Shown here one piece after another: positions 16,710-26,915 of a stretch of DNA of 64,000 nt. The position numbers and the translations under genes are program-made. The notes under the pieces were generated by a model. The model saw only the letters and a program-made list of their open reading frames with translations, ran no database searches and was not told where the DNA came from. Numbering within the stretch: the stretch's first letter is position 1; every line of letters begins with the position of its first letter. Source of the stretch: Clostridia bacterium (lineage in GTDB: Bacteria; Bacillota; Clostridia; Christensenellales; Borkfalkiaceae); NCBI GenBank assembly GCA_017463325.1, contig JAFTPK010000018.1, forward strand, positions 61,033-125,032, given 5' to 3'.

Positions 16710-18872
16710 ATGAACACGAAGAAAACAGTTAAAAAGACGGCGGCGTTATGTTTGGGGTTGGCGCTCACGGTAGGGGCGACGGCTTGTGACTTTATCACGA
16801 CGGATAATTTTGCGGATATGGCGCAGACGATCGCAGACGTGAATATCACCTCTCTTCTTTCGGAGAAAGACGCAAAGACGGCGCAGGCGTTACAGACGCT
16901 GATCGACGGCGGCGCGATCGACACGGAGATCCCCAAGCGCGACCTCGTCATGTACTACCTTAGTTACGGTCATCAGTACGTAGAGAACTACGGCTATTCT
17001 TATGCGGATACCTTTAAGATGCTTGTTGATACGCTGGTTGATCGGAAGATCGTTGCGCAATACGCAATGGTATATTATTTGAATAATAACGAGGCTCTTT
17101 CGGCGCAAGGCTGTTTGGATTATATCGCGTCGGAAAAGAGCGCGACTACGTTGACGGACAAGGAAAAGGAATTACTTGGCAAACATCCCGAAGCGCTTGC
17201 GCTCAAATATTTCCTCACCGAAAACGGTACGGTTTGGACGGAATACGATAAGGCGATCTATACGCTGAAATCCTCCGTCAACTCCTCCCTTGATTCGACG
17301 GAGGCGCAGTACGTGGAGGCTTCGGACGAGGTGCACGATCACGGAACGATCCGTACGACGCCTACGGGGGTAAATACGGAAACGGAAGATTACTACGTGG
17401 CACCTGAAACGGACGAGCTTGGCGAAACCAAGCAGTACGAGGTGTATACGGGTCGTAACGACCTTGACGAATGTTATGGCTACGAGGCGATCGAGGGATC
17501 TACAAAAACGACGAGAAAGAAAGCGTACGGCGTATTCCTTGCAAACCTTGACGGTAACGGTTTCCTTTTGGAAACGGACAACACCTCCAAGCTTACGGAA
17601 ATGGATTATTATTACGTAGAGCTTGGCAGCCAGCTTGAACAGGCGCTCATCACCAAATATACCGACGCGCTCATTGCCGAAGGTGAAAAAGAATTGACGA
17701 TGAACAACCCCACCGATTATCTTACCAAGCGTTACGCCGAAACCTATGCGGCGCAGAAGAACGCGTATGATAAAGATCATTCGGCGTTTGAAACGGCGAT
17801 TGACGCTTTGGCTGACGATTCGTTTGTAATGTATAGCCCGAAAGCTGATTACGGTTTTGTATATAATATTCTTCTTCCTTTCTCGGAAACGCAAAATCAG
17901 TTGTATGCGGCGGCGGAAGCTCGTTCGACGAGCGATAGCGAGCTGTATAAATACCGTGCAAATCTTTTGCGGAACGTCGTAGGGAAAGATCTTCGTAATT
18001 CTTGGTTTAACGAACACGAAGACGAGAACTATGCTTATCAAGCGGAAGCGGGCAGTTATTTCGGGGAAGCAAGCAACTATTTGTTCTTCGAGAACAATTT
18101 CTCAGGCGAAGAGAAATACGAAACGCTTGGCCAGTATTATGGAAAGTACGCCTATAACGGTACGGTAACGAAAAACGACGACGGCGAATATACGGTAAAG
18201 CCCAATAAGCTTACGATTGACGAATTTATTGCGGAGATGGAAGCTTATATCGGCTATGCGATCGGCGATACGAGCAAGGTTTCCGGCTCTAAATATTCTA
18301 AGTATGTGGATGCGGAGAACGAAAGCTATACCCTTGAAAACGGCGACTTTGCGGACTACGGCGAATTCATGTATTATACGGGTAAAGTAGAAGTGGATAC
18401 GACGGCGGCGAAAGATTATTTCGTTTCCTCGACGACGGCGAATAAAGCGCTCTCTGCGTTTAACGAGCTTATGTTCGCGTATAGCACGGATACGGGTTGC
18501 TTGAATACCTATATGGGTTACATGGTTTCCCCGTACAAGACGAGCTTTGTTCCCGAATTTGAATACGCAGCACAGTACGTGATTAGAGAGCTTGGCGTAG
18601 GCGGCTATGTCGTATGTCCTTCGACGTACGGTTGGCATATCATCTATTGCACGTACGCGTATGACACGGGCGACGTATACGGTGGGTTTGCGATTGACGA
18701 AATGGAAACGGAGGGTTCTTTCTCCAACCTGTATGCAGAGGCAATGAAGGCAGAATATAGCTCTCAGTACGCGAATTCCGTACAGGAAGATTTGATCGAC
18801 GTTTACCATAACGACGATTGCGTCACGCTCTATACCAAGACCTATCAAGATTTGCTTGATTTAGAGGCTTAA
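16710..18872 (+). CDS. Large foldase-like (PrsA/SurA-type) lipoprotein
   Basis: A 720-residue exported protein. The N-terminal signal KKTVKKTAALCLGLALTVGATAC ends in a lipobox-like ATAC, so it is probably lipidated at about Cys27. The ATG at 16710 follows GGAG; the in-frame ATG at 16665 lacks a ribosome site and would precede the signal peptide. Near the C-terminus a PpiC/parvulin-like stretch (FVPEFEYAAQYVIRELGVGGYVVCP...YGWHIIY) is recognisable, and the N-terminal helical part resembles SurA_N chaperone modules. This points to a peptidyl-prolyl isomerase/foldase outside the membrane. The roughly 300-residue middle is rich in Tyr, Asp and Glu and unfamiliar, and the protein is about twice the usual PrsA length. 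The function is inferred. Confidence 0.7.
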   Translation: MNTKKTVKKTAALCLGLALTVGATACDFITTDNFADMAQTIADVNITSLLSEKDAKTAQALQTLIDGGAIDTEIPKRDLVMYYLSYGHQYVENYGYSYADTFKMLVDTLVDRKIVAQYAMVYYLNNNEALSAQGCLDYIASEKSATTLTDKEKELLGKHPEALALKYFLTENGTVWTEYDKAIYTLKSSVNSSLDSTEAQYVEASDEVHDHGTIRTTPTGVNTETEDYYVAPETDELGETKQYEVYTGRNDLDECYGYEAIEGSTKTTRKKAYGVFLANLDGNGFLLETDNTSKLTEMDYYYVELGSQLEQALITKYTDALIAEGEKELTMNNPTDYLTKRYAETYAAQKNAYDKDHSAFETAIDALADDSFVMYSPKADYGFVYNILLPFSETQNQLYAAAEARSTSDSELYKYRANLLRNVVGKDLRNSWFNEHEDENYAYQAEAGSYFGEASNYLFFENNFSGEEKYETLGQYYGKYAYNGTVTKNDDGEYTVKPNKLTIDEFIAEMEAYIGYAIGDTSKVSGSKYSKYVDAENESYTLENGDFADYGEFMYYTGKVEVDTTAAKDYFVSSTTANKALSAFNELMFAYSTDTGCLNTYMGYMVSPYKTSFVPEFEYAAQYVIRELGVGGYVVCPSTYGWHIIYCTYAYDTGDVYGGFAIDEMETEGSFSNLYAEAMKAEYSSQYANSVQEDLIDVYHNDDCVTLYTKTYQDLLDLEA

Positions 18873-18890
18873 AAACTAAACGCTACTATG

Positions 18891-18926
18891 AGAAAAAGTC
18901 GATTTTGGTCGGCTTTTTCTTTTTTG
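18891..18926 (+). terminator. Terminator after the lipoprotein gene
   Basis: A 12-bp stem AGAAAAAGTCGA / TCGGCTTTTTCT (one G-U pair) with loop TTTTGG, followed by TTTTTT. Confidence 0.8.
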
Positions 18927-18956
18927 TAAAATATAGGAAAAAATATTTTTGTACTA

Positions 18957-18985
18957 TTGACAAAATTTTTGTTTTTTGGTATAAT
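18957..18985 (+). promoter_or_regulatory. Consensus promoter of the V-ATPase operon
   Basis: Perfect TTGACA (18957-18962), 17 bp and perfect TATAAT (18980-18985). It is the best sigma-A match in the window and implies strong constitutive expression of the nine-gene operon. The leader is about 38 bases. Confidence 0.92.
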
Positions 18986-19029
18986 AATATTTGTAGAAAT
19001 ATTACGATTTTTAACGGGTGGTAAGGTAT

Positions 19030-19350
19030 ATGACGGAAGAAATTATTCGCGCAATAAAAGCGGCGGAGGAGCAAGCGTTGGAAGAAAAAAAGAACGCCTC
19101 TTTTGCTGCGTCTAAAATCGTAGAAGAAGCGGAAAAAGAATGTGCAAATCTTGAAAAATCAACGGCGGAAGTTTGTAAAGCCTACCGCATTAGTCAACGG
19201 AAAGCCGCAGAAGAATCCGCAATAAAGACTTACCAAGAAACGCTTGAAAAACAAGAAGAGGCGGCTCGGAAAATGGGAGAAAGAATTCTTGCAAATTCTG
19301 AGGTACTTGTGTCGGACGTCGTAGGGAGGATCATTCGTGGCGATTGCTGA
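19030..19350 (+). CDS. V-type ATPase peripheral-stalk subunit G/H-like
   Basis: A 106-residue, highly charged, all-helical coiled-coil protein (Glu/Lys/Ala-rich over residues 5-95), as expected for the small stalk subunit (NtpF/AtpH type) that pairs with subunit E. I chose the ATG at 19030 behind GGTAAGG rather than the in-frame GTG at 19018. It opens the operon and overlaps the next gene by 14 bases. Sequence conservation in this family is weak, so the call rests on position, size and coiled-coil character. Confidence 0.8.
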   Translation: MTEEIIRAIKAAEEQALEEKKNASFAASKIVEEAEKECANLEKSTAEVCKAYRISQRKAAEESAIKTYQETLEKQEEAARKMGERILANSEVLVSDVVGRIIRGDC

Positions 19351-21325
19351 AATGCAAAAACTCAATCTCGTCGCAATGTCGTACGATAAAAACAGCGTTT
19401 TAAACGCTTTACAGCGTACGGGTGCAGCCGAGGTGAAATTCCATGGGGAAACGGAAAATACTCTTCCGTTTTCGGTGGATGCAGAAGAGTTGACTTCCCG
19501 CCTTACTCGTGTGGAAGCGGCGCTTGCCGCTCTTTGCAGCGAAGTGGAGAAATACGATAAGGAACATAAGACGAACTCTGCTGCGCTAAAAGACGGATTC
19601 TCCGTCGACTACTCTGATTTTATTTCGGCTATGGATCGGCGTGAAGAAATCGAAAGTACGATTGAGAAAATTAACGCGTTGATCGACGAACGCAACGGCT
19701 ATAAAAACGAGCTTGTCAAGCTTCGTAGGGAGTTAAAAGGCGCGGAGATTTATCAAAGCGTACAGACGCCGTTTTCGTCTTTTTCCGATACGGCGCACAC
19801 GCACGGCAGATTAGGCAGCGTTTTGGCTACGCAAAGGGATCGTTTTTTAGAGGAACTTTCTAAACTGCCGCTTTGTGAAACGCAGCACCTTGCAAACGTG
19901 GGCGAGTTTGCGGTATTTTTCATTCTTTCACATAAAAGCGTAGCCGCGGAAACGGACGCGATCCTTTCTTCGTTTGCGTTTTCGGATTGTCCCTATCAAG
20001 GCGAAAAATCGGGACGGGAGAATTATTTTGCACTTCGAGAAAGTGAGAATTCTCTTTTGGAAAAAATTGAAGAGAATGAACGGGGCGTGTACGCGTTGAA
20101 AGAAGAAATACGTCCGTTAAAAATTTATTCCGACGCTCTTTCGTTTGAGATCGAAAAAGAAACGGTTGGAGAAAAAATCCGTTCGACGGCGACCACTTTT
20201 TTGTTGGAGGCGTACGTACCCACGCATATGAAAGAACGGGTAGAGGAAGAGCTTCGCTCCGTTTCAAGCGCCGTTTATCTTGAATTTAGCGAACCGACGG
20301 AGGAGGACACCCCGCCGACGCTCTTGCAAAATAATAGTCTTGTGGGGAATTTTGAGGGGATCACGAATATGTATTCGCCCCCGCATTATCATGAATTCGA
20401 CCCGAATACCGTCATGGGCTTTTTTTACAGCCTGTTTATGGGATTTATTATCGGCGATATGGGCTACGGCTTATTGATGGCGATCGTCGGCGGGTATCTT
20501 TGGTGGAAGAATAAAAAAGCGCCTACGGGTATGTCAAGACTTGCGGGTGCGTTTGCGTGCGGTGGCGTTTTTGCACTTCTTTTTGGCGCGTTGTTTAATT
20601 CATTCTTTGGGATTGCGATTTTCGGCGCGGAAAATACGATCATGCCGGACCCGCAAAAAGGAATGTGTTCGTTCGCTTCCATTGAAGTGCCGAGCGTACT
20701 TGTGGTGGCGCTCGTGATCGGGATCGTGCATTTGCTTGTCGGATATTTGTGTAAGGCGTATCAAGAATTTCGGCGGGGGAATCGTATCGACGCGATTTTC
20801 GACGGGATCGTTTGGGCGGTTTTCTCCCTTGGCGTCGCGCTTGCGATCGTTGGGCTTGTCGAATTCCGTAAATATCCAAACGTAGACCTTTCGTTTTTGG
20901 CACCCATCGGCGGCGTGACGGCAGGCGTTTCCCTGCTTACGGCGGTTGTCGCGGCGGCAAGAAAAGGCAAAGGCTTTACCCGTTTTACTAAAAGTTTCGG
21001 CGCGGCTTACGGCGTGATTAATTACGCTTCGGATATTCTTAGCTATGCTCGGTTATACGGCTTGATGCTCTCGGGGGCGGTCGTCGCGCAGATCATTTCT
21101 TCCGCGTCGCTTGGTTTTTTTGCGAGTGGAAATATTCTTTTGATCGCGCTTGCCGTAGTTTTGATGCTCGTAGGGCACGCTTTCAATCTTGTAATGAACC
21201 TACTTGGCGCATACATTCACGACGCGCGCTTACAGTACGTGGAATTTTACGGCCGTTTCTTTGAGGGAGAGGGGGAACTCTTTTCGCCTATCGGCTCTAA
21301 ACAAAAATATATCAATATTCAGTAA
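19337..21325 (+). CDS. atpI: V-type ATPase membrane subunit I (a-subunit)
   Basis: A 662-residue stator subunit. A cytoplasmic coiled-coil arm (about 1-330) is followed by a membrane half with about seven to eight segments that forms the ion half-channels against the proteolipid ring. The membrane part carries the conserved FFSLFMGFIIGDMGYG-like entry (here FFYSLFMGFIIGDMGYGLL). The essential arginine is expected in the segment YASDILSYARLYGLMLSGAVVA. The start is a GTG at 19337 after AGGGAGG. In the operon it precedes the proteolipid gene, as in Enterococcus and Clostridia. Confidence 0.95.
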   Translation: MAIAEMQKLNLVAMSYDKNSVLNALQRTGAAEVKFHGETENTLPFSVDAEELTSRLTRVEAALAALCSEVEKYDKEHKTNSAALKDGFSVDYSDFISAMDRREEIESTIEKINALIDERNGYKNELVKLRRELKGAEIYQSVQTPFSSFSDTAHTHGRLGSVLATQRDRFLEELSKLPLCETQHLANVGEFAVFFILSHKSVAAETDAILSSFAFSDCPYQGEKSGRENYFALRESENSLLEKIEENERGVYALKEEIRPLKIYSDALSFEIEKETVGEKIRSTATTFLLEAYVPTHMKERVEEELRSVSSAVYLEFSEPTEEDTPPTLLQNNSLVGNFEGITNMYSPPHYHEFDPNTVMGFFYSLFMGFIIGDMGYGLLMAIVGGYLWWKNKKAPTGMSRLAGAFACGGVFALLFGALFNSFFGIAIFGAENTIMPDPQKGMCSFASIEVPSVLVVALVIGIVHLLVGYLCKAYQEFRRGNRIDAIFDGIVWAVFSLGVALAIVGLVEFRKYPNVDLSFLAPIGGVTAGVSLLTAVVAAARKGKGFTRFTKSFGAAYGVINYASDILSYARLYGLMLSGAVVAQIISSASLGFFASGNILLIALAVVLMLVGHAFNLVMNLLGAYIHDARLQYVEFYGRFFEGEGELFSPIGSKQKYINIQ

Positions 21326-21379
21326 AAAACCGCACCTGCGGCATAATAATAAAAAAGAAAAATCGGAGGATTTTAAATT

Positions 21380-21826
21380 ATGGGTTACACAATTGCTATG
21401 ATCGGTATTGCGCTTTGCGTTCTGCTTTGTGGTATCGGCTCCTGTATCGGTCTGTATCAGACGAGCGCGGCAGCTTCGGGCGTTTTGAGCGAGGATCCGA
21501 AAAAGTTTGGTAAAGTCATGGTACTCGTGCTTCTTCCTGCAACGCAGGGTATTTACGGGTTTATTATTGGCATTATCGCTTCGGGTGCGGTAAATCCCGC
21601 ATGGACGGAAGCAAGTATCGGTTGGGCGTTTTTCGCGACGCTCGTGCCTATGATGGTTTCCGGGTTTGTTTCCGCTTGGTTGCAGGGCAAGGCTGCCGTC
21701 AACTGTATTTATGCGGTCGGCAAGCAAGAGAGTCTTTCGGGGAAACTTATTGTTTATCCCGGTATGATCGAATTCTACGCCATTCTCGGCCTTATTATTT
21801 CGATTATGCTCGTCGGTGCGTTTTAA
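21380..21826 (+). CDS. atpK: V-type ATPase proteolipid subunit K
   Basis: A 148-residue, four-helix proteolipid that forms the rotor ring. The ion-carrying glutamate is Glu131 in MIEFYAILGL (helix 4). The first hairpin has no carboxylate but shows LLPATQGIYGF. Aligning to Enterococcus hirae NtpK, all five Na+ ligands have counterparts: Leu52, Thr55, Gln56, Gln102 and Glu131 (L61, T64, Q65, Q110, E139). This predicts Na+ rather than H+ coupling. The ribosome site CGGAGG precedes the ATG. Confidence 0.95.
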   Translation: MGYTIAMIGIALCVLLCGIGSCIGLYQTSAAASGVLSEDPKKFGKVMVLVLLPATQGIYGFIIGIIASGAVNPAWTEASIGWAFFATLVPMMVSGFVSAWLQGKAAVNCIYAVGKQESLSGKLIVYPGMIEFYAILGLIISIMLVGAF

Positions 21827-21835
21827 GGACTTAGT

Positions 21836-22402
21836 ATGAGTAAGCAGGAAATCGTGGAAAGAATTCTTTCCGACGCCCGCGAAGAGGCAAAGACTACTAT
21901 TCTTGCCGCGGAAAATAAAGCGGCGGCGTTAAAAGCCGAGGCTTTTGCGCGCTCGGAAAGAGTGAAACGTGAAACGGAGGAGGAAGCGAAAGCCTACTCC
22001 CTTTCCGTGCACGAAAAAAAAGCCGCCGAGGCAAGGTTGGAAAGCGCAAAGATTGCTTTGCGCGAAAAACGTAAGGTCCTCGACGGGGTGTATGGAGAAG
22101 CGCTCGAAAAATTGATTGCTTTGGAAAAGGAAGATATGCTGCGTTTAAGCGAAAGACTGTTGACGGCTTATGCCGAAGAGGGGGACGAGCTTGTTTTTGC
22201 GGAAAATTTCAAGTACGCAGAAGAGGTTTCCGTTTTACCTGTTGCGCTTGAACGGAAATTGTCTGTTTCGCGCGACGGGAAAAAACCTAAAAACGGTTTT
22301 TTCTTGATCGGTAAACGCGCGGATAAAGATCTTTCCTTCGACGCGCTTTTGCAGTCGGATAGAGAAAGTAACGAAGCGGCGCTTGCCGCAAAGATCTTTT
22401 AA
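21836..22402 (+). CDS. atpE: V-type ATPase subunit E
   Basis: A 188-residue peripheral-stalk subunit. The N-terminal half is a long charged helix (residues 1-90, with KAAALKAEAFARSERVKRE) and the C-terminal half is a globular alpha/beta head that binds the catalytic A3B3 ring. Family members are about 190-200 residues. It starts nine bases after atpK and is followed by atpC. Sequence identity in this family is low, so the call leans on architecture and gene order, which agree. Confidence 0.9.
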   Translation: MSKQEIVERILSDAREEAKTTILAAENKAAALKAEAFARSERVKRETEEEAKAYSLSVHEKKAAEARLESAKIALREKRKVLDGVYGEALEKLIALEKEDMLRLSERLLTAYAEEGDELVFAENFKYAEEVSVLPVALERKLSVSRDGKKPKNGFFLIGKRADKDLSFDALLQSDRESNEAALAAKIF

Positions 22403-22433
22403 GGCGTCTTGAATAGGCGCGCGGGGAGTAGAC

Positions 22434-23414
22434 ATGGCGTTGAATTGCGTTTATACGACGGGAGTAATTGCGGTGAAAGAAAAGAGCCTTTTGAAAGAAA
22501 GGATTTTTCGTCTTGCCGAAATGACGGTGGACGAGGTATTCCGCACCCTCCTTGAACACGGCTACGGTGGCGGTGCGGAAACGGCGGGTTCTTTGCATGA
22601 ATACGAGGCGTTGATTGCCTACGAGGAAAAAGAGCTTGACGCTTTTATTCGCGAATATGCGCCAACGAAATCGGACGCTGCGTATTTTCTTGCTCCGCGT
22701 GATTTTCATAACGCAAAAGCACTTTTTAAAGCAAACTATCTTTCGGTAGACGCCGAAAAAATGCTTGCGGGCGAGGGGTTAATTCCTCTTACAACCTTAA
22801 AAAAGTGCATGGAAACCGCTGATTACTCAGAGATAGAACAAGTAAATCCCGAGCTTGCAAGTGCTTGTAAAGAGGCTTTGAAACTTTTGGAGGAAGAAAG
22901 CGTTTCAGGAGCGGCGATAGGATTGATTTTTGATCGGGCTGCCTATCTTCACCTTGCTAAAATCACGAAATTTTCCCCTGTTTTAAAGTCGTTTGTACGG
23001 GCAAAAGCGGATATGATCAATATAGTAACGGCATTCCGTATGGGCGGGCGTGAAAGTGCGTTCGATCAATACCTGCCCCTTGGCTTTTTAAAAAAGGAAC
23101 AGCTTTCTAAAATCGTTTTGGGGGACGGGGAGAAAATTGTTTCCACCTTTTCTTCAACGCCGTACGCGCTTTTTGTAAAAGCCTGTTTGGAAGCGGCGGA
23201 AAAAAATCTGCCGCCGTCGGAGGCGGAGAAGATGCTCGCAAGCTATGAAACGGAATATTTTTCCGCGAGGAAATACGAGCTGCAACGGGATAAACCCTTT
23301 TTATATTACGTATTGCGTAGAAGAGCAGAAAACTCGAACGTTCGTATAATTTTTGCGGGAAAGCTTGCGGGGCTTGACGAGCAAGGGATCAAAAAGCGCT
23401 TGCGTGCGCTTTGA
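22434..23414 (+). CDS. atpC: V-type ATPase subunit C (d-type)
   Basis: A 326-residue helical funnel protein that links the proteolipid ring to the central stalk (V-ATPase C/AC39, bacterial NtpC). Typical features are LKALFKANY-like text near residue 100 (NAKALFKANYLS) and a C-terminal YVLRRRAENSNVRIIFAGKLAGL block, which is the family's best-conserved end. The ATG at 22434 follows GGGGAG. It sits between atpE and atpF in the standard order. Confidence 0.92.
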   Translation: MALNCVYTTGVIAVKEKSLLKERIFRLAEMTVDEVFRTLLEHGYGGGAETAGSLHEYEALIAYEEKELDAFIREYAPTKSDAAYFLAPRDFHNAKALFKANYLSVDAEKMLAGEGLIPLTTLKKCMETADYSEIEQVNPELASACKEALKLLEEESVSGAAIGLIFDRAAYLHLAKITKFSPVLKSFVRAKADMINIVTAFRMGGRESAFDQYLPLGFLKKEQLSKIVLGDGEKIVSTFSSTPYALFVKACLEAAEKNLPPSEAEKMLASYETEYFSARKYELQRDKPFLYYVLRRRAENSNVRIIFAGKLAGLDEQGIKKRLRAL

Positions 23415-23434
23415 ACGTTTAGTGGAGGAGTATC

Positions 23435-23755
23435 GTGAAAGGCAAAATGGCGATCGTCGGCGACGGCGACAGTATCATGGTGTTCAAGGCGGCGGGGGTA
23501 AGCACTTTCGCGGCGGAAGACGAAAAAAAGGCGCGCGAAATTTTAAGAAAAATTGCCAAAGAATATAAGATTGTTTTTTTGACGGAAAATCTTGCGCGTC
23601 CGCTCGGTGAATTTTTAAAGCGGTTTGACGAGGAGCCATATCCTGTAATCGTTAGCGTACCCGCTGCGGGTGGCTCGGAGGGGTATGGCTATGACGTATT
23701 GAAAAACGCAATGGAACGCGCGCTTGGCGTAGATATTTTATTTCGTAAAGATTAA
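23435..23755 (+). CDS. atpF: V-type ATPase subunit F
   Basis: A 106-residue central-stalk regulatory subunit with the conserved start AIVGDGDSIMVFKAAGV and FLTE in the middle (residues about 48-51). A GTG start at 23435 is placed 6-7 bases after GGAGGAG; an ATG four codons later is the alternative and leaves the conserved core intact. It precedes atpA by 18 bases. Confidence 0.93.
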   Translation: MKGKMAIVGDGDSIMVFKAAGVSTFAAEDEKKAREILRKIAKEYKIVFLTENLARPLGEFLKRFDEEPYPVIVSVPAAGGSEGYGYDVLKNAMERALGVDILFRKD

Positions 23756-23773
23756 GGCAAAAGGAGAACTGCA

Positions 23774-25540
23774 ATGGCAGGAAAGACGGTAAAAATTTCA
23801 GGACCTTTAATTATCGCGGAGGGCATGGCGGACGTTAAGCTTTACGACGTCGTACGAGTTTCCGAGAAAGGTTTGATCGGCGAGGTAATCGAGCTTCGCG
23901 GCGATAAGGCTTCCATTCAGGTCTACGAGGAAACCTCGGGACTTGGCCCGGGAGAAGAAGTATATTCAACAGGCGAGCCTCTTTCGGCAGAGCTTGCCCC
24001 GGGTCTGATTACGGGGATTTTCGACGGAATTCAACGTCCGCTTACGACGCTTTATTTTAAATATGGCGACCGTATTTCACGCGGGGTTTCCGTCAATAAC
24101 CTTGATCGGACGGATAAATGGCATTTTATACCGAGAGTAAAAGTCGGCGACGAAGTGGTTGAGGGCGACGTTCTTGGGATCGTCAATGAAACGGAGATCG
24201 TCGAGCATCGAATCATGGTTCCGCATGGCGTTAAAGGGAAAGTCCGCTCAATAGAAGAGGGGGATTTTACCATCGTGGAAACGATTGCCATAATCGCGAC
24301 GGAAAGCGGGGAAGTACCCGTACAAATGCTTAGAAAATGGCCGGTCCGTAAAGGTCGTCCTTATAGAGAAAAGCTGTCGCCCGATAAGCCTATGGTGACG
24401 GGGCAGCGAGTAATCGACACCCTTTTCCCGATCGCAAAAGGTGGCGTAGCGGCGGTACCAGGTCCGTTCGGGAGTGGAAAAACGGTGGTGCAGCATCAGC
24501 TTGCAAAATGGGCGGACGCGGATATTATCGTGTACGTGGGGTGCGGCGAGCGCGGCAACGAAATGACGGACGTGCTCAACGAATTCCCTGAATTAAAGGA
24601 TCCGAAAACAGGCGAACCGCTCATGAAGCGTACCGTTTTGATTGCGAATACCTCGGATATGCCCGTGGCGGCGCGTGAAGCGTCTATTTATACGGGGATC
24701 ACGATTGCCGAATATTTCCGTGATATGGGATATAGCGTGGCGATCATGGCGGATTCGACTTCCCGTTGGGCAGAAGCGCTTCGTGAAATGAGCGGCCGTT
24801 TAGAGGAAATGCCCGGCGACGAGGGCTATCCTGCTTATCTTTCCAGTCGTTTGGCAGAATTTTACGAGCGTGCGGGGATTGTAAAATTGCTCGGCAAGGA
24901 AGATAGAACGGGCGCAGTAACGGCGATAGGCGCAGTTTCTCCCCCCGGCGGGGATCTTAGCGAACCTGTTTCGCAAGCGACGCTTCGTATCGTCAAAGTA
25001 TTCTGGGGGCTTTCCTCCGCGCTTGCGTATAAGCGTCATTTTCCCGCAATCGACTGGTTGATCAGCTATTCGCTGTATGCCGATAAAATGAAAGGCTGGT
25101 ATGACGAAAGCGTAGGCAAGGAGTTTTTCAAGTACCGTCAATTCGTGATGACGGTGTTGCAAGAAGAAGCGGCGCTTGACGAGATCGTTCGTTTGGTCGG
25201 TATGGACGCGCTTTCTTCTAAGGACCGTTTAACCATGGAAACGGCGAAAATTATTCGAGAGGACTATTTGCATCAAAACGCTTTCCACGAAATCGACACG
25301 TATACCTCTATGCAAAAGCAATTTTTAATGCTGAAAACCGTGTACGAGTTTAACCGCTTGGCGGGGGAGGCGATCGCCTCTTACGCTGACCTTGACGATA
25401 TTTTAAAATGCTCGGCAAAGGAAATGATCGGTCGTGCCAAATATATCACGGAAGAGGAGCTTTCCAAGTTTGACGAGATTTTCTCCACAATGGAGAAGGA
25501 GCTGAAAGCTCTTGCAGAAGGAGGGGAAGCTGATGTTTAA
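23774..25540 (+). CDS. atpA: V-type ATPase catalytic subunit A
   Basis: A 588-residue catalytic subunit. It has a beta-barrel N-domain, then the non-homologous insertion typical of A subunits, and the P-loop GPFGSGKTV (about 230-238) of the V/A type. The catalytic glutamate is in [12 protein letters not shown], and [19 protein letters not shown] and [17 protein letters not shown] follow. The C-terminus forms the helical lever. Its last codons contain the ribosome site and overlap the start of atpB by eight bases. Confidence 0.97.
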   Translation: MAGKTVKISGPLIIAEGMADVKLYDVVRVSEKGLIGEVIELRGDKASIQVYEETSGLGPGEEVYSTGEPLSAELAPGLITGIFDGIQRPLTTLYFKYGDRISRGVSVNNLDRTDKWHFIPRVKVGDEVVEGDVLGIVNETEIVEHRIMVPHGVKGKVRSIEEGDFTIVETIAIIATESGEVPVQMLRKWPVRKGRPYREKLSPDKPMVTGQRVIDTLFPIAKGGVAAVPGPFGSGKTVVQHQLAKWADADIIVYVGCGERGNEMTDVLNEFPELKDPKTGEPLMKRTVLIANTSDMPVAAREASIYTGITIAEYFRDMGYSVAIMADSTSRWAEALREMSGRLEEMPGDEGYPAYLSSRLAEFYERAGIVKLLGKEDRTGAVTAIGAVSPPGGDLSEPVSQATLRIVKVFWGLSSALAYKRHFPAIDWLISYSLYADKMKGWYDESVGKEFFKYRQFVMTVLQEEAALDEIVRLVGMDALSSKDRLTMETAKIIREDYLHQNAFHEIDTYTSMQKQFLMLKTVYEFNRLAGEAIASYADLDDILKCSAKEMIGRAKYITEEELSKFDEIFSTMEKELKALAEGGEADV

Positions 25541-26906
25541 AGAATATAAGACCATTCGTGAGGTTGTCGGACCTTTGATGCTCGTTGAGGGCGTCGAAGG
25601 GGTAAAATATAACGAGCTTGTCGATATTGTCAACGCTAACGGTGAAATTCGACAAGGAAAGGTTCTTGAAATCAACCGTGATAAAGCGGTGGTTCAGCTT
25701 TTTGAAAACTCACAAGGTCTGCAAATTGCAGGTGCAAAGGCGCGGTTTTTAGGGCATAGCCAAGAGCTTGCGGTTTCGGAAGATATGCTTGGGCGAGTAT
25801 TCGACGGTACGGGGAAACCGCGTGACGGCGGCGCGCCCATTATTCCCGAAAAGAAAATGGACATCAACGGCGAGCCGATCAATCCCGCGGCGCGCGATTA
25901 TCCCAACGAATTTATTCAGACGGGGATTTCAGCGATCGACGGCTTAAATACGCTCGTTAGAGGTCAAAAGCTGCCCGTGTTTTCCATGAGCGGTCTTCCG
26001 CATGCCGAGCTTGCCGCACAAATTGCCCGTCAAGCGAAAGTTAGAAGCGGGGATTGCAAATTTGCCGTTGTGTTCGCCGCAATTGGGATCACCTTTGAAG
26101 AGGCGCAATATTTTGTGGACGATTTTAAGCGTACGGGCGCAATCGAAAGAACGGTACTATTTACAAATTTGGCGAACGACCCTGCGGTAGAACGTATAGC
26201 AACGCCGCGTATGGCGCTCACCTGTGCAGAATATTTAGCTTTTGAAAAGGGTATGCACGTGCTTGTTATCATGACGGACATCACCAACTACGCCGAGGCG
26301 CTCCGAGAGGTTTCAGCGGCGCGTAGAGAGGTGCCCGGTCGCCGCGGCTACCCCGGGTATTTGTATACCGACCTTGCAAGCCTTTACGAGCGCGCGGGGC
26401 GTATTAGAGGTAAGGAGGGGTCGATCACGCAGATCCCTATTCTCACCATGCCCGAGGACGATAAGACGCACCCCATTCCCGACCTTACAGGTTATATCAC
26501 GGAGGGGCAAATTATTCTTTCGAGAGATCTATATAAAAAGGGCGTCAACCCGCCCGTAGACGTTTTGCCCTCTCTTTCTCGTTTGAAAGATAAAGGGATA
26601 GGCAGGGGCAAGACGAGAGAGGATCACGCGGATACTATGAACCAGCTTTTCGCGGCGTATGCGCGAGGGAAAGAATGTAAGGAGCTTTCGGCAATTTTAG
26701 GGGATTCGGCACTTTCCGACGTCGATAAGCTGTATGCGAAATTTGCCGAGGAATTTGAGGCGAAATACGTCAATCAGGGGTTTGACCGCGATCGGACGAT
26801 TGAAGAAACGCTCGATTTAGGTTGGGAGCTGCTGCGTGTATTGCCCAGAAGCGAATTGAAGCGTATCCGTATGGAATATATCGAAAAATATTTTATCGAG
26901 AAATAA
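25533..26906 (+). CDS. atpB: V-type ATPase regulatory subunit B
   Basis: A 457-residue non-catalytic nucleotide-binding-fold subunit alternating with subunit A. It lacks a canonical P-loop ([15 protein letters not shown] at that site) and has the family hallmark [17 protein letters not shown] near residue 350. The ATG at 25533 follows AAGGAGGGG inside atpA; the in-frame ATG at 25512 would be far from a ribosome site. Also visible are [14 protein letters not shown] and [20 protein letters not shown]. Confidence 0.97.
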   Translation: MFKEYKTIREVVGPLMLVEGVEGVKYNELVDIVNANGEIRQGKVLEINRDKAVVQLFENSQGLQIAGAKARFLGHSQELAVSEDMLGRVFDGTGKPRDGGAPIIPEKKMDINGEPINPAARDYPNEFIQTGISAIDGLNTLVRGQKLPVFSMSGLPHAELAAQIARQAKVRSGDCKFAVVFAAIGITFEEAQYFVDDFKRTGAIERTVLFTNLANDPAVERIATPRMALTCAEYLAFEKGMHVLVIMTDITNYAEALREVSAARREVPGRRGYPGYLYTDLASLYERAGRIRGKEGSITQIPILTMPEDDKTHPIPDLTGYITEGQIILSRDLYKKGVNPPVDVLPSLSRLKDKGIGRGKTREDHADTMNQLFAAYARGKECKELSAILGDSALSDVDKLYAKFAEEFEAKYVNQGFDRDRTIEETLDLGWELLRVLPRSELKRIRMEYIEKYFIEK

Positions 26907-26915
26907 GGAAGAAGA

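Noticed and set aside
17172..18041. 289-residue minus-strand frame opposite the large lipoprotein
   Set aside because: Shadow of a longer plus-strand gene with a promoter, ribosome site and signal peptide.
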